In this document: one piece after another, positions 18,089 to 27,067 of the stretch | How positions within the stretch are numbered: the first letter of the stretch is position 1 | Layout of the letters: each line of letters begins with the position of its first letter | Notes under the pieces: model-generated | Database searches by the model: none | Seen by the model: only the letters and a program-made list of their open reading frames with translations | Told to the model about the DNA's origin: nothing | DNA from: an uncultured Bacteroides sp. | Lineage (GTDB): Bacteria > Bacteroidota > Bacteroidia > Bacteroidales > Bacteroidaceae | Reading direction: 5' to 3' | Assembly (NCBI GenBank): GCA_902388495.1 | Contig: CABMPP010000002.1 | Span: forward strand, 1 to 64,000 | Length of the DNA stretch: 64,000 bases | Made by a program: the position numbers and the translations under genes

Positions 18089-19696
18089 ATGAAAAACAAT
18101 GCAAAATGGCTAATCTGCCAAATGCTCGTAGCAATGATGGTAGCAGGGCAGTATGTTCAGGCACAGACCTCTACTCCGGTGCCCCGGATCATCCGGAAAG
18201 GCAATCATCACACTCTCGAAGTTGATGGAAAACCGTTTTTTATGTTAGGTGGCCAGGTTGGAAACTCATCCAACTGGCCCAGCATGCTCCCCGGTGTATG
18301 GGATACCATGAAAACGATGCATGCCAATACGCTGGAAATTCCTATTTATTGGGAAGAAGTAGAACCGGTGCAAGGGAGTTATGACTTCTCATCTGTCCAG
18401 CGCATACTGGACCAAGCAAGAGAGAACAAGGTACGCCTGATATTGCTTTGGTTCGCAACATGGAAGAACGGAAGCAACCACTATATGCCGGAGTGGATGA
18501 AGAAGGATTCGAAGCAATATTATAATGTAACTTCCATAAAAGGAACTCCGGTAGACTCTCCAAGTCCTCATGCCAAAGCAACCATGGAGGCTGATGCAAA
18601 AGCCTTCAGGGAATTTATGGCCTATCTCAAGGAAAAAGATCCGCAACATACCGTTATCATGGTTCAGGTAGAAAATGAACCGGGGACATGGGGAAGTATT
18701 CGTGACTATGGCAAAGAAGCCCAAAAGCTTTTCGCACAGCAGGTTCCTTCAGAAGTGTTCACTACATCTGTCTGCAAAGAACTGGGAGTAGATAAAAATG
18801 CAAAGGGTTCATGGGCACAAGTTTTCGGCGAAAGAGCTGACGAATATTTCCATGCATGGCATGTTGCCAAATACATCAACTATGTAGCACAAGCCGGCAA
18901 AGAAGTTAATCCTTTGCCACTATTTGTAAATGTAGCCTTGCGTGACCCGCTGACCAATCCTACGGCAGACAATTATGAAAGCGGAGGTGCCACAGACAAT
19001 GTTATCTCACTCTGGAAAGCGGCAGCACCATGCATCGACATGGTTAGCCCCGACATTTACCTCAGAGGAGACGAGACAGTACTCAAGGTGATTGATCTTT
19101 ATGCAAGAGATGATAATGCACTGATGGTTCCGGAAACCGGAAGCGCTAATTCAAAATACTTGTATAAGGTAATAGAAAAAGGCATCGGTTTCTCGCCTTT
19201 CGGCGTTGACAAAAGGAGACAGGCGCTTGGTAACGCCACACGAGACGCCCTTTCCTACGAATATGAATTGCTCGATCCGATGAATCAGGAACTGGCCCGC
19301 TGGGCAGCTGAAGGGAGAATACAGACTGTAATCGAACCGGAAGACCACAGCGAACAACATATCTCACTGGGAGAATGGGAGGCCATAATCATTTTTGGCG
19401 GCGGTCGTGGAAACAACAGTGCACAGTCGGCAGAGCGTGCTGCTAATGGTAAAGCCATGATCATCCGGCTTTCGGATAATGAATTCCTTGGCATCGGGAC
19501 AAACTGCCGCTTCACCTTCAATACAGCAGGAAAGAACAAAGGTCGTGCATGGCAGTACCTGAAGGTCAAAGAAGGGAAATGGGAAAACGGGGAATTCAAA
19601 ATGAGCCGGATTCTTAACGGTGACGAAACCGATTGGGGAGGGCCTCAAGTTGGTGAAATTCCTAATCTGCTTCACTTCACTCTCGTTGCACGATAA
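18089..19696 (+). CDS. Secreted GH35-like beta-galactosidase with DUF5597-type C-terminus
   Basis: Protein of 535 aa with a signal peptide ending near YVQA-Q. An N-terminal (beta/alpha)8 domain contains the clan GH-A acid/base motif VQVENEPG (Glu197) and a nucleophile candidate Glu349 in LMVPETG; IYWEEVEPVQG is also typical of GH35. The C-terminal ~150 residues form a separate beta-rich domain as in DUF5597 glycosidases. It should release beta-linked galactose from oligosaccharides in the periplasm. It is monocistronic, with its own promoter and a strong terminator. Substrate linkage is not determinable. Confidence 0.85.
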   Translation: MKNNAKWLICQMLVAMMVAGQYVQAQTSTPVPRIIRKGNHHTLEVDGKPFFMLGGQVGNSSNWPSMLPGVWDTMKTMHANTLEIPIYWEEVEPVQGSYDFSSVQRILDQARENKVRLILLWFATWKNGSNHYMPEWMKKDSKQYYNVTSIKGTPVDSPSPHAKATMEADAKAFREFMAYLKEKDPQHTVIMVQVENEPGTWGSIRDYGKEAQKLFAQQVPSEVFTTSVCKELGVDKNAKGSWAQVFGERADEYFHAWHVAKYINYVAQAGKEVNPLPLFVNVALRDPLTNPTADNYESGGATDNVISLWKAAAPCIDMVSPDIYLRGDETVLKVIDLYARDDNALMVPETGSANSKYLYKVIEKGIGFSPFGVDKRRQALGNATRDALSYEYELLDPMNQELARWAAEGRIQTVIEPEDHSEQHISLGEWEAIIIFGGGRGNNSAQSAERAANGKAMIIRLSDNEFLGIGTNCRFTFNTAGKNKGRAWQYLKVKEGKWENGEFKMSRILNGDETDWGGPQVGEIPNLLHFTLVAR

Positions 19697-19734
19697 AGTA
19701 TCTGAAACTTATATCTGATTTTTGTATGAAGAAA

Positions 19735-19773
19735 GAGGGCTGCCTAACTTTGTATTGTTAGACAGCCCCCTCG
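19735..19773. terminator. Bidirectional terminator
   Basis: GAGGGCTGCCTAAC pairs with GTTAGACAGCCCCCTC with minor bulges, between the convergent glycosidase and methyltransferase genes. Confidence 0.8.
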
Positions 19774-19797
19774 TTTAAAGTTCAGCCTTGCCTTTCT

Positions 19798-20583
19798 TTA
19801 CTTCGCTTGCTCTATCTTCTTTGCAATATAGAACACATAACCGTAGAACTCCTTATACTTGGCGTATAATTCTTCTTCATAATGCTGAAACTTCACCAAT
19901 TCTTCGGCTGTATCGTTTCCTGCATACTTATCAAGAAATAGTTCGCGGGCTCCGGCCAGCGGAGCAAAGTAATGTTCGGTCCAGCACGTTTCCGGCAAAA
20001 CGAAGGTAGCAACGGGAAGATAACCCGCTTTCTGCACTTGAGCCACCTTATTGGGAATCGTATCTACCTCCGGGTAACTCTCCATCCAGAAATTATGAAT
20101 CTCTGCCGGACGTTCTTCGGTAAACCATGAACATTCGGAAACGGCGATATATCCGCCTGTTTTCAGATAGTTACGCCATTCGTTCAGTCCCCGTTCAAAG
20201 CCGATGTTGTAAATGGCCCCTTCCGACCAAATCAAGTCCAAAGACTCCTCTTCGAAAGGAAGGTTATCCATTGAGCCGACGATACCTTTCACCCTGTCCT
20301 GAAGATTCAGCTTTCCGGCATTGCAATTGAACCGGTCAACGAACCCCGGAAAAAAGTCAAGACCGGTGATATGTCCCGGCGCATGCTGAGCCAGTACCAT
20401 CGTCTGTCCACCCGTTCCGCAGCCCAGGTCGGCAATGAGGGAATCCTTGGTAAGATTATCTATAAAGCTTAAAGCCTTAAGGGTGACCTCGGGACTTCCG
20501 GGTCCTTGCCGTTCTGTATTCAAAAAGAAATTGCAGATTAAATCAACGTCGATTCCGAAAATAGTATTGTTATCGTTATTCAT
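19798..20583 (-). CDS. Class I SAM-dependent methyltransferase
   Basis: Protein of 261 aa from [10 protein letters not shown]; the 20 extra upstream codons to 20643 are ignored because the family begins here. The SAM-binding motif [11 protein letters not shown] is near residues 44-53, motif [10 protein letters not shown] and the motif [13 protein letters not shown] follow. It is a UbiE-like small-molecule methyltransferase of unknown substrate. It is divergent from ahcY, whose enzyme removes the SAH product of methylation. The TAnnTTTG at 20782-20789 predicts a structured leader of about 190 nt. Confidence 0.85.
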   Translation of the reverse strand: MNNDNNTIFGIDVDLICNFFLNTERQGPGSPEVTLKALSFIDNLTKDSLIADLGCGTGGQTMVLAQHAPGHITGLDFFPGFVDRFNCNAGKLNLQDRVKGIVGSMDNLPFEEESLDLIWSEGAIYNIGFERGLNEWRNYLKTGGYIAVSECSWFTEERPAEIHNFWMESYPEVDTIPNKVAQVQKAGYLPVATFVLPETCWTEHYFAPLAGARELFLDKYAGNDTAEELVKFQHYEEELYAKYKEFYGYVFYIAKKIEQAK

Positions 20584-20900
20584 TATCTTAATGTATATAG
20601 CGTACATGCTCCAAGCACACCAATGCTTCCGGGCACTGCACACTGGTTAAAAATTAAATTTATAAAGACATAGAAATTCCTCCCAAAAAGAATCATCCGG
20701 GAGTAAACGAAAGGACAATCTGCATCAAAAGAACAGATTGTTTACAACACCAAATCCGATAATGTAGTTCTTAGCATGGCGCAAATATACAGAATCTATT
20801 GTTTAGTTGAAAGCTTTTCTTTAAAAAATGACAAAGCTTTTGCCCTACTAATCAGAATGCTCTATCTTTGCATCACTTTTTATTTTAAAATCAAATAGAT
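20584..20900. promoter_or_regulatory. Divergent methyltransferase/ahcY intergenic region
   Basis: It holds a minus-strand -7 element TATATTTG (20782-20789) and a plus-strand promoter with TTTG at 20839-20842 and TATCTTTG at 20863-20870, spaced as in the Bacteroides consensus. The methyltransferase leader contains an 8-bp hairpin (ACAATCTG 20715-20722 with CAGATTGT 20734-20741). I could not match it to a known SAM or SAH riboswitch. Confidence 0.6.
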
Positions 20901-22319
20901 ATGTCTAAAGAATTATTCTCTACTCTGCCCTATAAGGTGGCAGACATTACGCTTGCCGACTTCGGTCGCAAGGAAATCGATCTGGCAGAAAAAGAAATGC
21001 CCGGCCTTATGGCTCTTCGCGAAAAGTATGGAGAAACAAAGCCGTTGAAAGGTGCACGCATCATGGGTTCGCTGCACATGACCATCCAGACGGCGGTATT
21101 GATTGAAACTCTCGTAGCACTGGGTGCCGAAGTACGCTGGTGCTCTTGCAATATTTATTCCACCCAAGACCATGCCGCTGCTGCCATTGCCGCAAGCGGC
21201 GTACCGGTATTTGCCTGGAAGGGCGAAACGCTGGCCGAATATTGGTGGTGCACACTCCAGGCACTGAGCTTTGCCGGCGGCAAAGGTCCTACGGTGATTG
21301 TAGACGATGGTGGCGATGCAACCATGATGATACACGTAGGCTACGAAGCCGAAAGCAATGCAGCCGTACTGGACAAGGAAGTACATGCCGAAGACGAAAT
21401 TGAACTGAACGCCATCCTGAAGCAGGTGTTGGCCGAAGACCAGGACCGCTGGCATCGTGTAGCCGCCGAAGTCCGCGGTGTATCGGAAGAAACGACCACC
21501 GGCGTACACCGCCTCTACCAGATGCAGGAAGAAGGCAAACTGCTGTTTCCGGCATTCAACGTAAACGACTCCGTAACGAAGTCCAAGTTCGACAACCTGT
21601 ACGGCTGCCGCGAGTCTTTGGCCGACGGCATCAAGCGTGCCACGGACGTGATGATAGCCGGCAAGGTAGTGGTAGTCTGCGGCTATGGCGACGTGGGCAA
21701 AGGCTGCTCCCACTCCATGCGCTCTTACGGTGCCCGTGTATTGGTGACCGAAGTAGACCCCATCTGCGCCCTGCAGGCTGCCATGGAAGGCTTCGAAGTC
21801 GTTACAATGGAAGAAGCCTGCACAGAAGGCAATATCTTCGTGACGACAACAGGTAACATCGACATCATCCGCATCGACCACATGGAGAAGATGAAGGACC
21901 AGGCCATTGTCTGCAACATCGGTCACTTCGACAACGAAATCCAGGTAGATGCCCTGAAGCACTACCCCGGCATCCGCTGCGTCAACATCAAGCCGCAGGT
22001 AGACCGCTACTACTTCCCGGACGGACACAGCATCATCCTGCTCGCCGACGGTCGTCTGGTAAACCTGGGCTGCGCCACCGGCCACCCGTCTTTCGTCATG
22101 AGCAACTCCTTCACCAACCAGACGCTGGCACAAATCGAACTCTTCAACAAGAAGTACGAAACCGGCGTTTACCGTCTGCCCAAGCACCTGGACGAAGAAG
22201 TAGCCCGCCTGCACCTCGAAAAGATAGGCGTGAAACTGACCAAGCTCACCCCCGCACAAGCTGCCTATATCGGCGTAAGCGTAGACGGACCGTATAAGGC
22301 AGACCACTATCGTTATTAA
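20901..22319 (+). CDS. ahcY: Adenosylhomocysteinase
   Basis: Enzyme of 472 aa that hydrolyses S-adenosylhomocysteine to adenosine and homocysteine in the methyl cycle. The NAD-binding glycine motif [12 protein letters not shown] is near residues 254-265, with catalytic-region blocks [17 protein letters not shown] and CNIGHFDNE, and the C-terminal HYRY. Length and motifs are complete. It has a clean -33/-7 promoter upstream and is divergent from a methyltransferase. Confidence 0.97.
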   Translation: MSKELFSTLPYKVADITLADFGRKEIDLAEKEMPGLMALREKYGETKPLKGARIMGSLHMTIQTAVLIETLVALGAEVRWCSCNIYSTQDHAAAAIAASGVPVFAWKGETLAEYWWCTLQALSFAGGKGPTVIVDDGGDATMMIHVGYEAESNAAVLDKEVHAEDEIELNAILKQVLAEDQDRWHRVAAEVRGVSEETTTGVHRLYQMQEEGKLLFPAFNVNDSVTKSKFDNLYGCRESLADGIKRATDVMIAGKVVVVCGYGDVGKGCSHSMRSYGARVLVTEVDPICALQAAMEGFEVVTMEEACTEGNIFVTTTGNIDIIRIDHMEKMKDQAIVCNIGHFDNEIQVDALKHYPGIRCVNIKPQVDRYYFPDGHSIILLADGRLVNLGCATGHPSFVMSNSFTNQTLAQIELFNKKYETGVYRLPKHLDEEVARLHLEKIGVKLTKLTPAQAAYIGVSVDGPYKADHYRY

Positions 22320-22320
22320 C

Positions 22321-22413
22321 GAAGTTGAAAGTTGAAAGTTGAAAGTTGAAAATTACTATGCAGCCTGATAGCGCAGCCTAATTTTCAACTTTCAACTTTC
22401 AACTTTCAACTTC
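22321..22413. repeat. 35-bp perfect inverted repeat built from GTTGAAA heptamers
   Basis: The left arm 22321-22355 has four GTTGAAA-type heptamers in tandem. The right arm 22379-22413 is its exact reverse complement. The 23-base loop (22356-22378) itself has a direct repeat of GCAGCC. It begins just after the ahcY stop and could act as a bidirectional terminator-like hairpin or be a dispersed intergenic repeat. Confidence 0.9.
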
Positions 22414-22433
22414 ATAAAATCTTCGATTTTATG
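22413..22433 (+). promoter_or_regulatory. Hairpin enclosing a start codon
   Basis: CATAAAATC (22413-22421) pairs with GATTTTATG (22425-22433) around a 3-base loop. The right arm ends with the ATG of the YfhO-like gene. Confidence 0.5.
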
Positions 22434-24947
22434 AAAAAGATTCTCCCCGACCTCATTGCCATCCTGGCATTTGCCCTGCTCTCGTTTGCCTACTTCTTCC
22501 CCGCAGACATAGAGAACCGTATTCTGTTCCAGCACGACACCGCTGCCGGAGCGGGTGCCGGACAAGAAGCGATACAGTATCATGAACAAACGGGCGAGCG
22601 TACCCGTTGGACCAACTCCCTCTTCGGCGGCATGCCGACGTACCAGATAGCTCCTTCGTACGACTCCACCAAGCCACTGCAATGGGTACAGAAAGTCTAC
22701 CAGCTTTTTCTGCCCAACTATGTATACCTCACGTTCATACTGATGCTCGGCTTCTACATCCTCTTGCGGGCATTCGGCATACCCGCCTGGCTGGCAGCAT
22801 TGGGAGGAATCATGTGGGCGTTTTCGTCCTACTTCTTCATCCTGATATCCGCCGGACACATCTGGAAGTTCATCACATTGGCCTATGTGCCGCCAACCAT
22901 AGCGGGTATCGTACTTGCCTACCGGGGCAAGTTGTTGCTGGGAGGCATCGTCACAGCCCTGTTCATCGCCCTGCAAGTAACGTCGAACCACGTACAGATG
23001 TCGTACTACTTCCTTTTCGTCATCCTCTTCTTTGTAGGAGCGTACTTCGAGAAGGCGTGGCGCAACAAGACGCTACCACAGTTCTTCCGTGCAAGCGCCG
23101 TACTGGTAGTGGCAGCCCTCATCGGTGTGGCAGCCAACATTTCGAACCTTTACCACACCTATACTTATAGCAAAGAAACCATGCGAGGCAAGAGCGAACT
23201 GGTGCAAACCGGCGATGCCGCCAAGCAAACCAGCAGTGGCCTGGACCGCGACTACATCACCAACTGGAGTTATGGCATCGGCGAAACGCTGACCCTGCTT
23301 GTCCCCAATTTCAAAGGCGGATCATCGGCCGCCACCCTCGCCCAAAGTGAAACCGCGATGGAAAAGGCCAATCCGATGTACGCCGGACTTTACAACTCAT
23401 TCCCGCAATACTTCGGCGACCAGCCCTGGACGGCAGGCCCCGTCTATGTAGGCGCTTTCGTATTGTTCCTGTTCGTCCTGGGATGTTTCATTGTGAAAGG
23501 CCCTCTGAAGTGGGCATTGGTAGGAGCCACCTTCTTCTCCATCGTTCTGGCATGGGGCAAGAACTTTATGCCGCTGACGGATTTCTTTATCGACTACATC
23601 CCGATGTACAACAAGTTCCGTGCAGTATCGTCCATCCTCGTCATTGCAGAGTTTACCATACCGCTGCTGGCAATCTTCGCCCTGAAACGCGTTCTGGACG
23701 AACCGGAGATCGTGAAGAAAGACCGGAAAGCCTTCGGCATCAGCATCCTCCTGACGGCAGGCATCGCCCTGCTGCTCGTCATTGCACCGGGCAGCCTCAA
23801 TTCCGGCTTTGTACCTGCACAAGAAGCGCAGATGTTGCAAAATGCAGTGAACCAGCAGATGATACCCGCCAACGAGCTATCCGGTATTCTTGCCAATCTG
23901 CAGGAAATGCGTGCCGAACTTGTCAGCGCCGATGCCTTGCGGAGCTTCATCATAATAGCTATCGGCTGCGCCCTGCTTTTACTCTACACAAGAGGCAAAC
24001 TGCGCAGTTCGCTGACCATCGCAGGTATCACACTGCTTTGCATCGTCGACATGTGGGGCATCAACAAGCGCTATCTGCACGACGATCAGTTCGTTCCCAA
24101 ATCCATCCAGACGGAAACCTTCACCAAAACGAAAACGGATGAACAGATTCTTCAGGACACCTCGCTGGACTATCGCGTGCTGAACTTTGCAACCAGCACA
24201 TTCAACGAGAACAACACTTCATACTGGCATAAGAATGTAGGAGGCTATCATGCCGCCAAGCTGCGCCGTTACCAGGAGATGATAGACCATCACATTTCTC
24301 CCGAAATGCAGGCTGCCTACGGAGCCATTGCTGCTGCCGGCGGCGAGATGGACAGTGTGGATGCCGCCAAATTCCGCGTACTGAACATGCTGAACACGAA
24401 GTACTTTATCTTCCCCGCAGGACAGCAGGGAGGAACAGTGCCTATCCTCAACCCCTACGCCTACGGCAATGCCTGGTTTGTGGACAAAGTGCAATACGTG
24501 GATAACGCTAATCAGGAGATCGATGCACTGAACACCATTCTGCCCACGGAAACGGCTGTGGTAGACGTCCGTTTCAAAGATATTCTGAAAGGTGCGACCG
24601 ACGTTCATAAGGACAGTCTTTCCACTATCCGCCTGACGAGCTATGCTCCGAACCGGTTGGTATACGAAACCGACAATGCCCGGGACGGCGTTGCCGTATT
24701 CTCCGAAATCTATTACCCCGACGGCTGGCAAGTCACCATCGACGGACAGCCCGCCGAGCTGGCCCGCGCAGATTATATCCTGCGCAGTATGTATGTCCCC
24801 GCCGGCAAGCATACCATCGAAATGCGCTTCGACCCGAAGAGCCTGCACGTAACAGAAGGCATCGCCTATGCTGCCCTGGCATTATTGATAATCGGAGTAA
24901 TGGCGGCAGTGCTGATAGCACGAAAGAAGTATTCCACCAAAAAGTAA
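22431..24947 (+). CDS. YfhO-like polytopic membrane protein
   Basis: Protein of 838 aa with about twelve to fourteen membrane helices across residues 8-530, an extracytoplasmic region at about 545-800 and a final helix near 808-828. The N-terminus (FPADIENRILFQHD, then GGMPTYQ) and general layout match the YfhO family, polytopic proteins related to GT-C glycosyltransferases and implicated in glycosylating cell-surface polymers. The substrate is unknown. Its start codon lies in a small hairpin, and a large inverted repeat separates it from ahcY. Confidence 0.8.
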   Translation: MKKILPDLIAILAFALLSFAYFFPADIENRILFQHDTAAGAGAGQEAIQYHEQTGERTRWTNSLFGGMPTYQIAPSYDSTKPLQWVQKVYQLFLPNYVYLTFILMLGFYILLRAFGIPAWLAALGGIMWAFSSYFFILISAGHIWKFITLAYVPPTIAGIVLAYRGKLLLGGIVTALFIALQVTSNHVQMSYYFLFVILFFVGAYFEKAWRNKTLPQFFRASAVLVVAALIGVAANISNLYHTYTYSKETMRGKSELVQTGDAAKQTSSGLDRDYITNWSYGIGETLTLLVPNFKGGSSAATLAQSETAMEKANPMYAGLYNSFPQYFGDQPWTAGPVYVGAFVLFLFVLGCFIVKGPLKWALVGATFFSIVLAWGKNFMPLTDFFIDYIPMYNKFRAVSSILVIAEFTIPLLAIFALKRVLDEPEIVKKDRKAFGISILLTAGIALLLVIAPGSLNSGFVPAQEAQMLQNAVNQQMIPANELSGILANLQEMRAELVSADALRSFIIIAIGCALLLLYTRGKLRSSLTIAGITLLCIVDMWGINKRYLHDDQFVPKSIQTETFTKTKTDEQILQDTSLDYRVLNFATSTFNENNTSYWHKNVGGYHAAKLRRYQEMIDHHISPEMQAAYGAIAAAGGEMDSVDAAKFRVLNMLNTKYFIFPAGQQGGTVPILNPYAYGNAWFVDKVQYVDNANQEIDALNTILPTETAVVDVRFKDILKGATDVHKDSLSTIRLTSYAPNRLVYETDNARDGVAVFSEIYYPDGWQVTIDGQPAELARADYILRSMYVPAGKHTIEMRFDPKSLHVTEGIAYAALALLIIGVMAAVLIARKKYSTKK

Positions 24948-24972
24948 TTCATATTATTACCCTTCATCCTTT

Positions 24973-25004
24973 CACCCACCCTTGCAGCAGCCTGCGGGTG
25001 GGTG
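24973..25004. terminator. Hairpin between convergent genes
   Basis: CACCCACCC (24973-24981) pairs with GGGTGGGTG (24996-25004), with an inner GCAG/CTGC stem. There is no T-run, but the position between two converging genes suits a terminator. Confidence 0.55.
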
Positions 25005-25062
25005 ATGCGGGTGAAAGCGGGGCGATATGCCCGGTTTCAAGGGTTCACCCTATTATTTAATC

Positions 25063-25701
25063 TCACCGCCCCTGCGCCCCATCGCGCGACATCCCGTAAT
25101 AGCCGGGTGCCGGGCGGTAAATGGGCTGTGTGCGCCGTCCCACATTTATCAGCTTGCCCTCGTCCTGAAGGCGACGCAGGTGTCCGTTGGCAGTAGTACG
25201 GGACATGCAGCACAATTCTTGAAAGTCATAGCGTATCATCACGTCGTGTTCGGCAAAGTAATCCTTCAGGCACATATCTATTTCCACTTCCGACAAATGC
25301 TGCGCAGAGCGGGTGTATTTGCTCCGGGTGATTTTAACCCCTGCCAACGCTGACTTCAGCCGGACGTCCGGCCGAAAGCTGATACTTTTCAACCGCAACT
25401 TTGTACTCTTATTTGAGGTTTTGCGGGTCACCTTCTCCGTGGCTTGCAGCGTGGGGGCAAAGTATCCCAACCCTTCAATGTGCACTTCCCGACCTTCGCG
25501 CAGTTCTTCGCCGAAGAGTTGCGCCAGTGTGTTCAGAGCGCTTTGGGCATCGCCCACGGTCAGCGAACTGCGTGCGTGTATCCATTCGCACAGTTGGGCT
25601 GTGCTCACTTTGCCGTTGAGAAAAGGACGCGGATGCAATCCCTTCTCCTCTGAATCCCCTTCGGCATTGGGGTTCTCATACCAATCGTAAACAATAGACA
25701 T
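25063..25701 (-). CDS. HU-like DNA-binding protein with a C-terminal helix-turn-helix
   Basis: Protein of 212 aa from MSIVYDWYEN. Residues 25-120 resemble the Bacteroidales HU-related DNA-binding fold (TAQLCEWIHARSSLTVGDAQ, then GREVHIEGLGYFAPTL). Residues 140-205 look like a winged helix (YDFQELCCMSRTTANGHLRRL, then GKLINVGRR). The reading that starts at 25884 runs through a promoter and a tandem-repeat array and is rejected. A TAnnTTTG element at 25860-25867 predicts a ~150-nt leader carrying four 22-bp repeats. Function beyond DNA binding is unknown. Confidence 0.75.
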   Translation of the reverse strand: MSIVYDWYENPNAEGDSEEKGLHPRPFLNGKVSTAQLCEWIHARSSLTVGDAQSALNTLAQLFGEELREGREVHIEGLGYFAPTLQATEKVTRKTSNKSTKLRLKSISFRPDVRLKSALAGVKITRSKYTRSAQHLSEVEIDMCLKDYFAEHDVMIRYDFQELCCMSRTTANGHLRRLQDEGKLINVGRRTQPIYRPAPGYYGMSRDGAQGR

Positions 25702-25759
25702 AGGCTTTTTACGTTTAAAAGATTCTTGATTTTCAGGTTGAAAGCGCCGAATTAGAAGT

Positions 25760-25847
25760 GAACGACTCCAGTCGGCCGATCGACCGACTCCAGTTGTTCG
25801 ATCGAACGACTTCAGTCGGTCAGCTGAACAACTCCAGTCGGTCACTT
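25760..25847. repeat. Four tandem 22-bp repeats in the leader of the HU-like gene
   Basis: Units begin at 25760, 25782, 25804 and 25826. Each contains a variant of CGACTCCAGTCGG and the junctions form palindromes such as GTTCGATCGAAC. The array sits between the minus-strand -7 element (25860-25867) and the start codon at 25701, so it would be transcribed. Confidence 0.9.
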
Positions 25848-25859
25848 CTAACTCACCGT

Positions 25860-25867
25860 CAAAGATA
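25860..25867 (-). promoter_or_regulatory. -7 element of the HU-like gene
   Basis: Minus-strand TATCTTTG, immediately upstream of the 22-bp repeat array. No other gene lies between 25702 and 26033. Confidence 0.55.
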
Positions 25868-26033
25868 GGATAAAAATAAGACATTTACACCTTAAAAGGC
25901 TATGTTTCTCACGACAAACATTTTTATAATAATTTTCAGGCAATCGCTTGCAAAACGCCTCCCGACAGTAGTAACTTCGTGGCATCGGTACCGACAAAAC
26001 TAAGTTTATAAATCATCAAAAAGAACAACTGAA

Positions 26034-26950
26034 ATGAGAAAAAAAACAATGACACTGGAACAACACTGCCTCCTGAGAGAGGTGAAACAACTGATAACAG
26101 ATTCCAAAGCAGACGGCAAACATGCCAAAGCAAAAACGATCCGTTCTGGACAAGAAGTTTCCATACCTGGATGCTTGCCCTGACCGCACAGTGGGCAGGT
26201 ATGCAGAACATACACGCCAACAGTGTAGCCCCCATCCTCGTCAGCAGCGAACAGGGACGGCAAAAATCCACCTTTTGCAAGGCATTGATGCCACCCGCTT
26301 TGCAGCGCTATTATTCCGACAACCTGAAACTGTCCGCACAAGGCAATCCCGAACGCCTGCTGGCAGAAATGGGACTGCTGAACATGGACGAGTTCGACAA
26401 ATACGGCGCCCGGAAGATGCCTTTGCTGAAGAATCTGATGCAAATGTCCAACCTCAACATCTGCAAGGCCTATCAGAAGAATTTCCGTAACCTGCCGCGC
26501 ATAGCCTCTTTCATCGGGACCAGCAACCGCTTCGACCTGCTCAGCGACCCCACCGGCAGCCGTCGGTTCATCTGCGTCGAAGTGAAGCATGTGATAGATT
26601 GCAGTAACATAGAGCACGGACAAATCTATGCGCAGCTGAAGGCCGAATTGCTGGCAGGGGCACGCAGTTGGTTTACGAAGGAGGAAGAACATGAGTTGCA
26701 GCGCCGCAATGCCGCCTTCTACCACACCCCTCCCGCCGAGGAAGTATTTCACACCTGCTTTCGCCCCGCCGCCCCCGAAGAGAAGTGCGAGCAGCTTTCT
26801 GCCGCCGATATATACAAAGCGTTGAAGACCCGCAATGCTGCCGCCATGCATGGCAGCAATCCGGCTACCTTCGGGCAGGTGCTCCTGGCAATCGGGGTAA
26901 AACGGAAGCATACCAAGTATGGGAATGTGTATCTGGTGGTGCGGCAATAG
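26034..26950 (+). pseudogene. Truncated, frameshifted VirE/DUF3874-type ATPase
   Basis: The intact frame from 26171 encodes the C-terminal part of the Bacteroides VirE-like family: SSEQGRQKSTFCKALMP (P-loop-like), LLNMDEFDKYG, NLPRIASFIGTSNR, DPTGSRRFICVEVK and a C-terminal DUF3874-like domain. The same frame continues upstream of that ATG as NDPFWTRSFHTW, which belongs to the family, so 26171 is not a true start. The ATG at 26034 opens another frame (MRKKTMTLEQ to 26183). The two join at an A5 run (26132-26136), where one extra A would restore a continuous frame. The usual N-terminal ~300 residues are absent. This looks like a decayed mobile-element gene. Confidence 0.7.
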
Positions 26951-26982
26951 AAGTCAGTACCGCTATATACCTGCTATTTCAC

Positions 26983-27065
26983 AATGAACTTTTTCGCAAG
27001 GAAACGATGATAGCCAAGCAATAAATCCTATCTTTGCGAAAAAGTTCGCATTGAAAAAGTTCGCA
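26983..27065. repeat. Inverted and direct repeats around an ATPase promoter
   Basis: The 13-mer GAAAAAGTTCGCA occurs directly at 27038 and 27053. An inverted, 2-base-shorter copy lies at 26983-26999. The -7 element TATCTTTG (27029-27036) is between them. Confidence 0.8.
27029..27036 (+). promoter_or_regulatory. -7 element of the first AAA ATPase
   Basis: TATCTTTG, 32 bp before the start codon and flanked by the repeats. The preceding 37 bases closely match the promoter at 29536-29572. Confidence 0.6.
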
Positions 27066-27067
27066 AG

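Noticed and set aside
20584..20776. SAM or SAH riboswitch before the methyltransferase
   Set aside because: A hairpin is present, but I could not recognise the conserved core of any known SAM/SAH class by eye.
20913..22307. 464-codon open frame antisense to ahcY
   Set aside because: It is the complement of a fully conserved gene, and its composition (runs of V, Y, H and F) is that of a shadow frame.
25702..25884. N-terminal extension of the HU-like protein
   Set aside because: It would translate through a TAnnTTTG promoter and a tandem-repeat array. The family begins at MSIVYDW.
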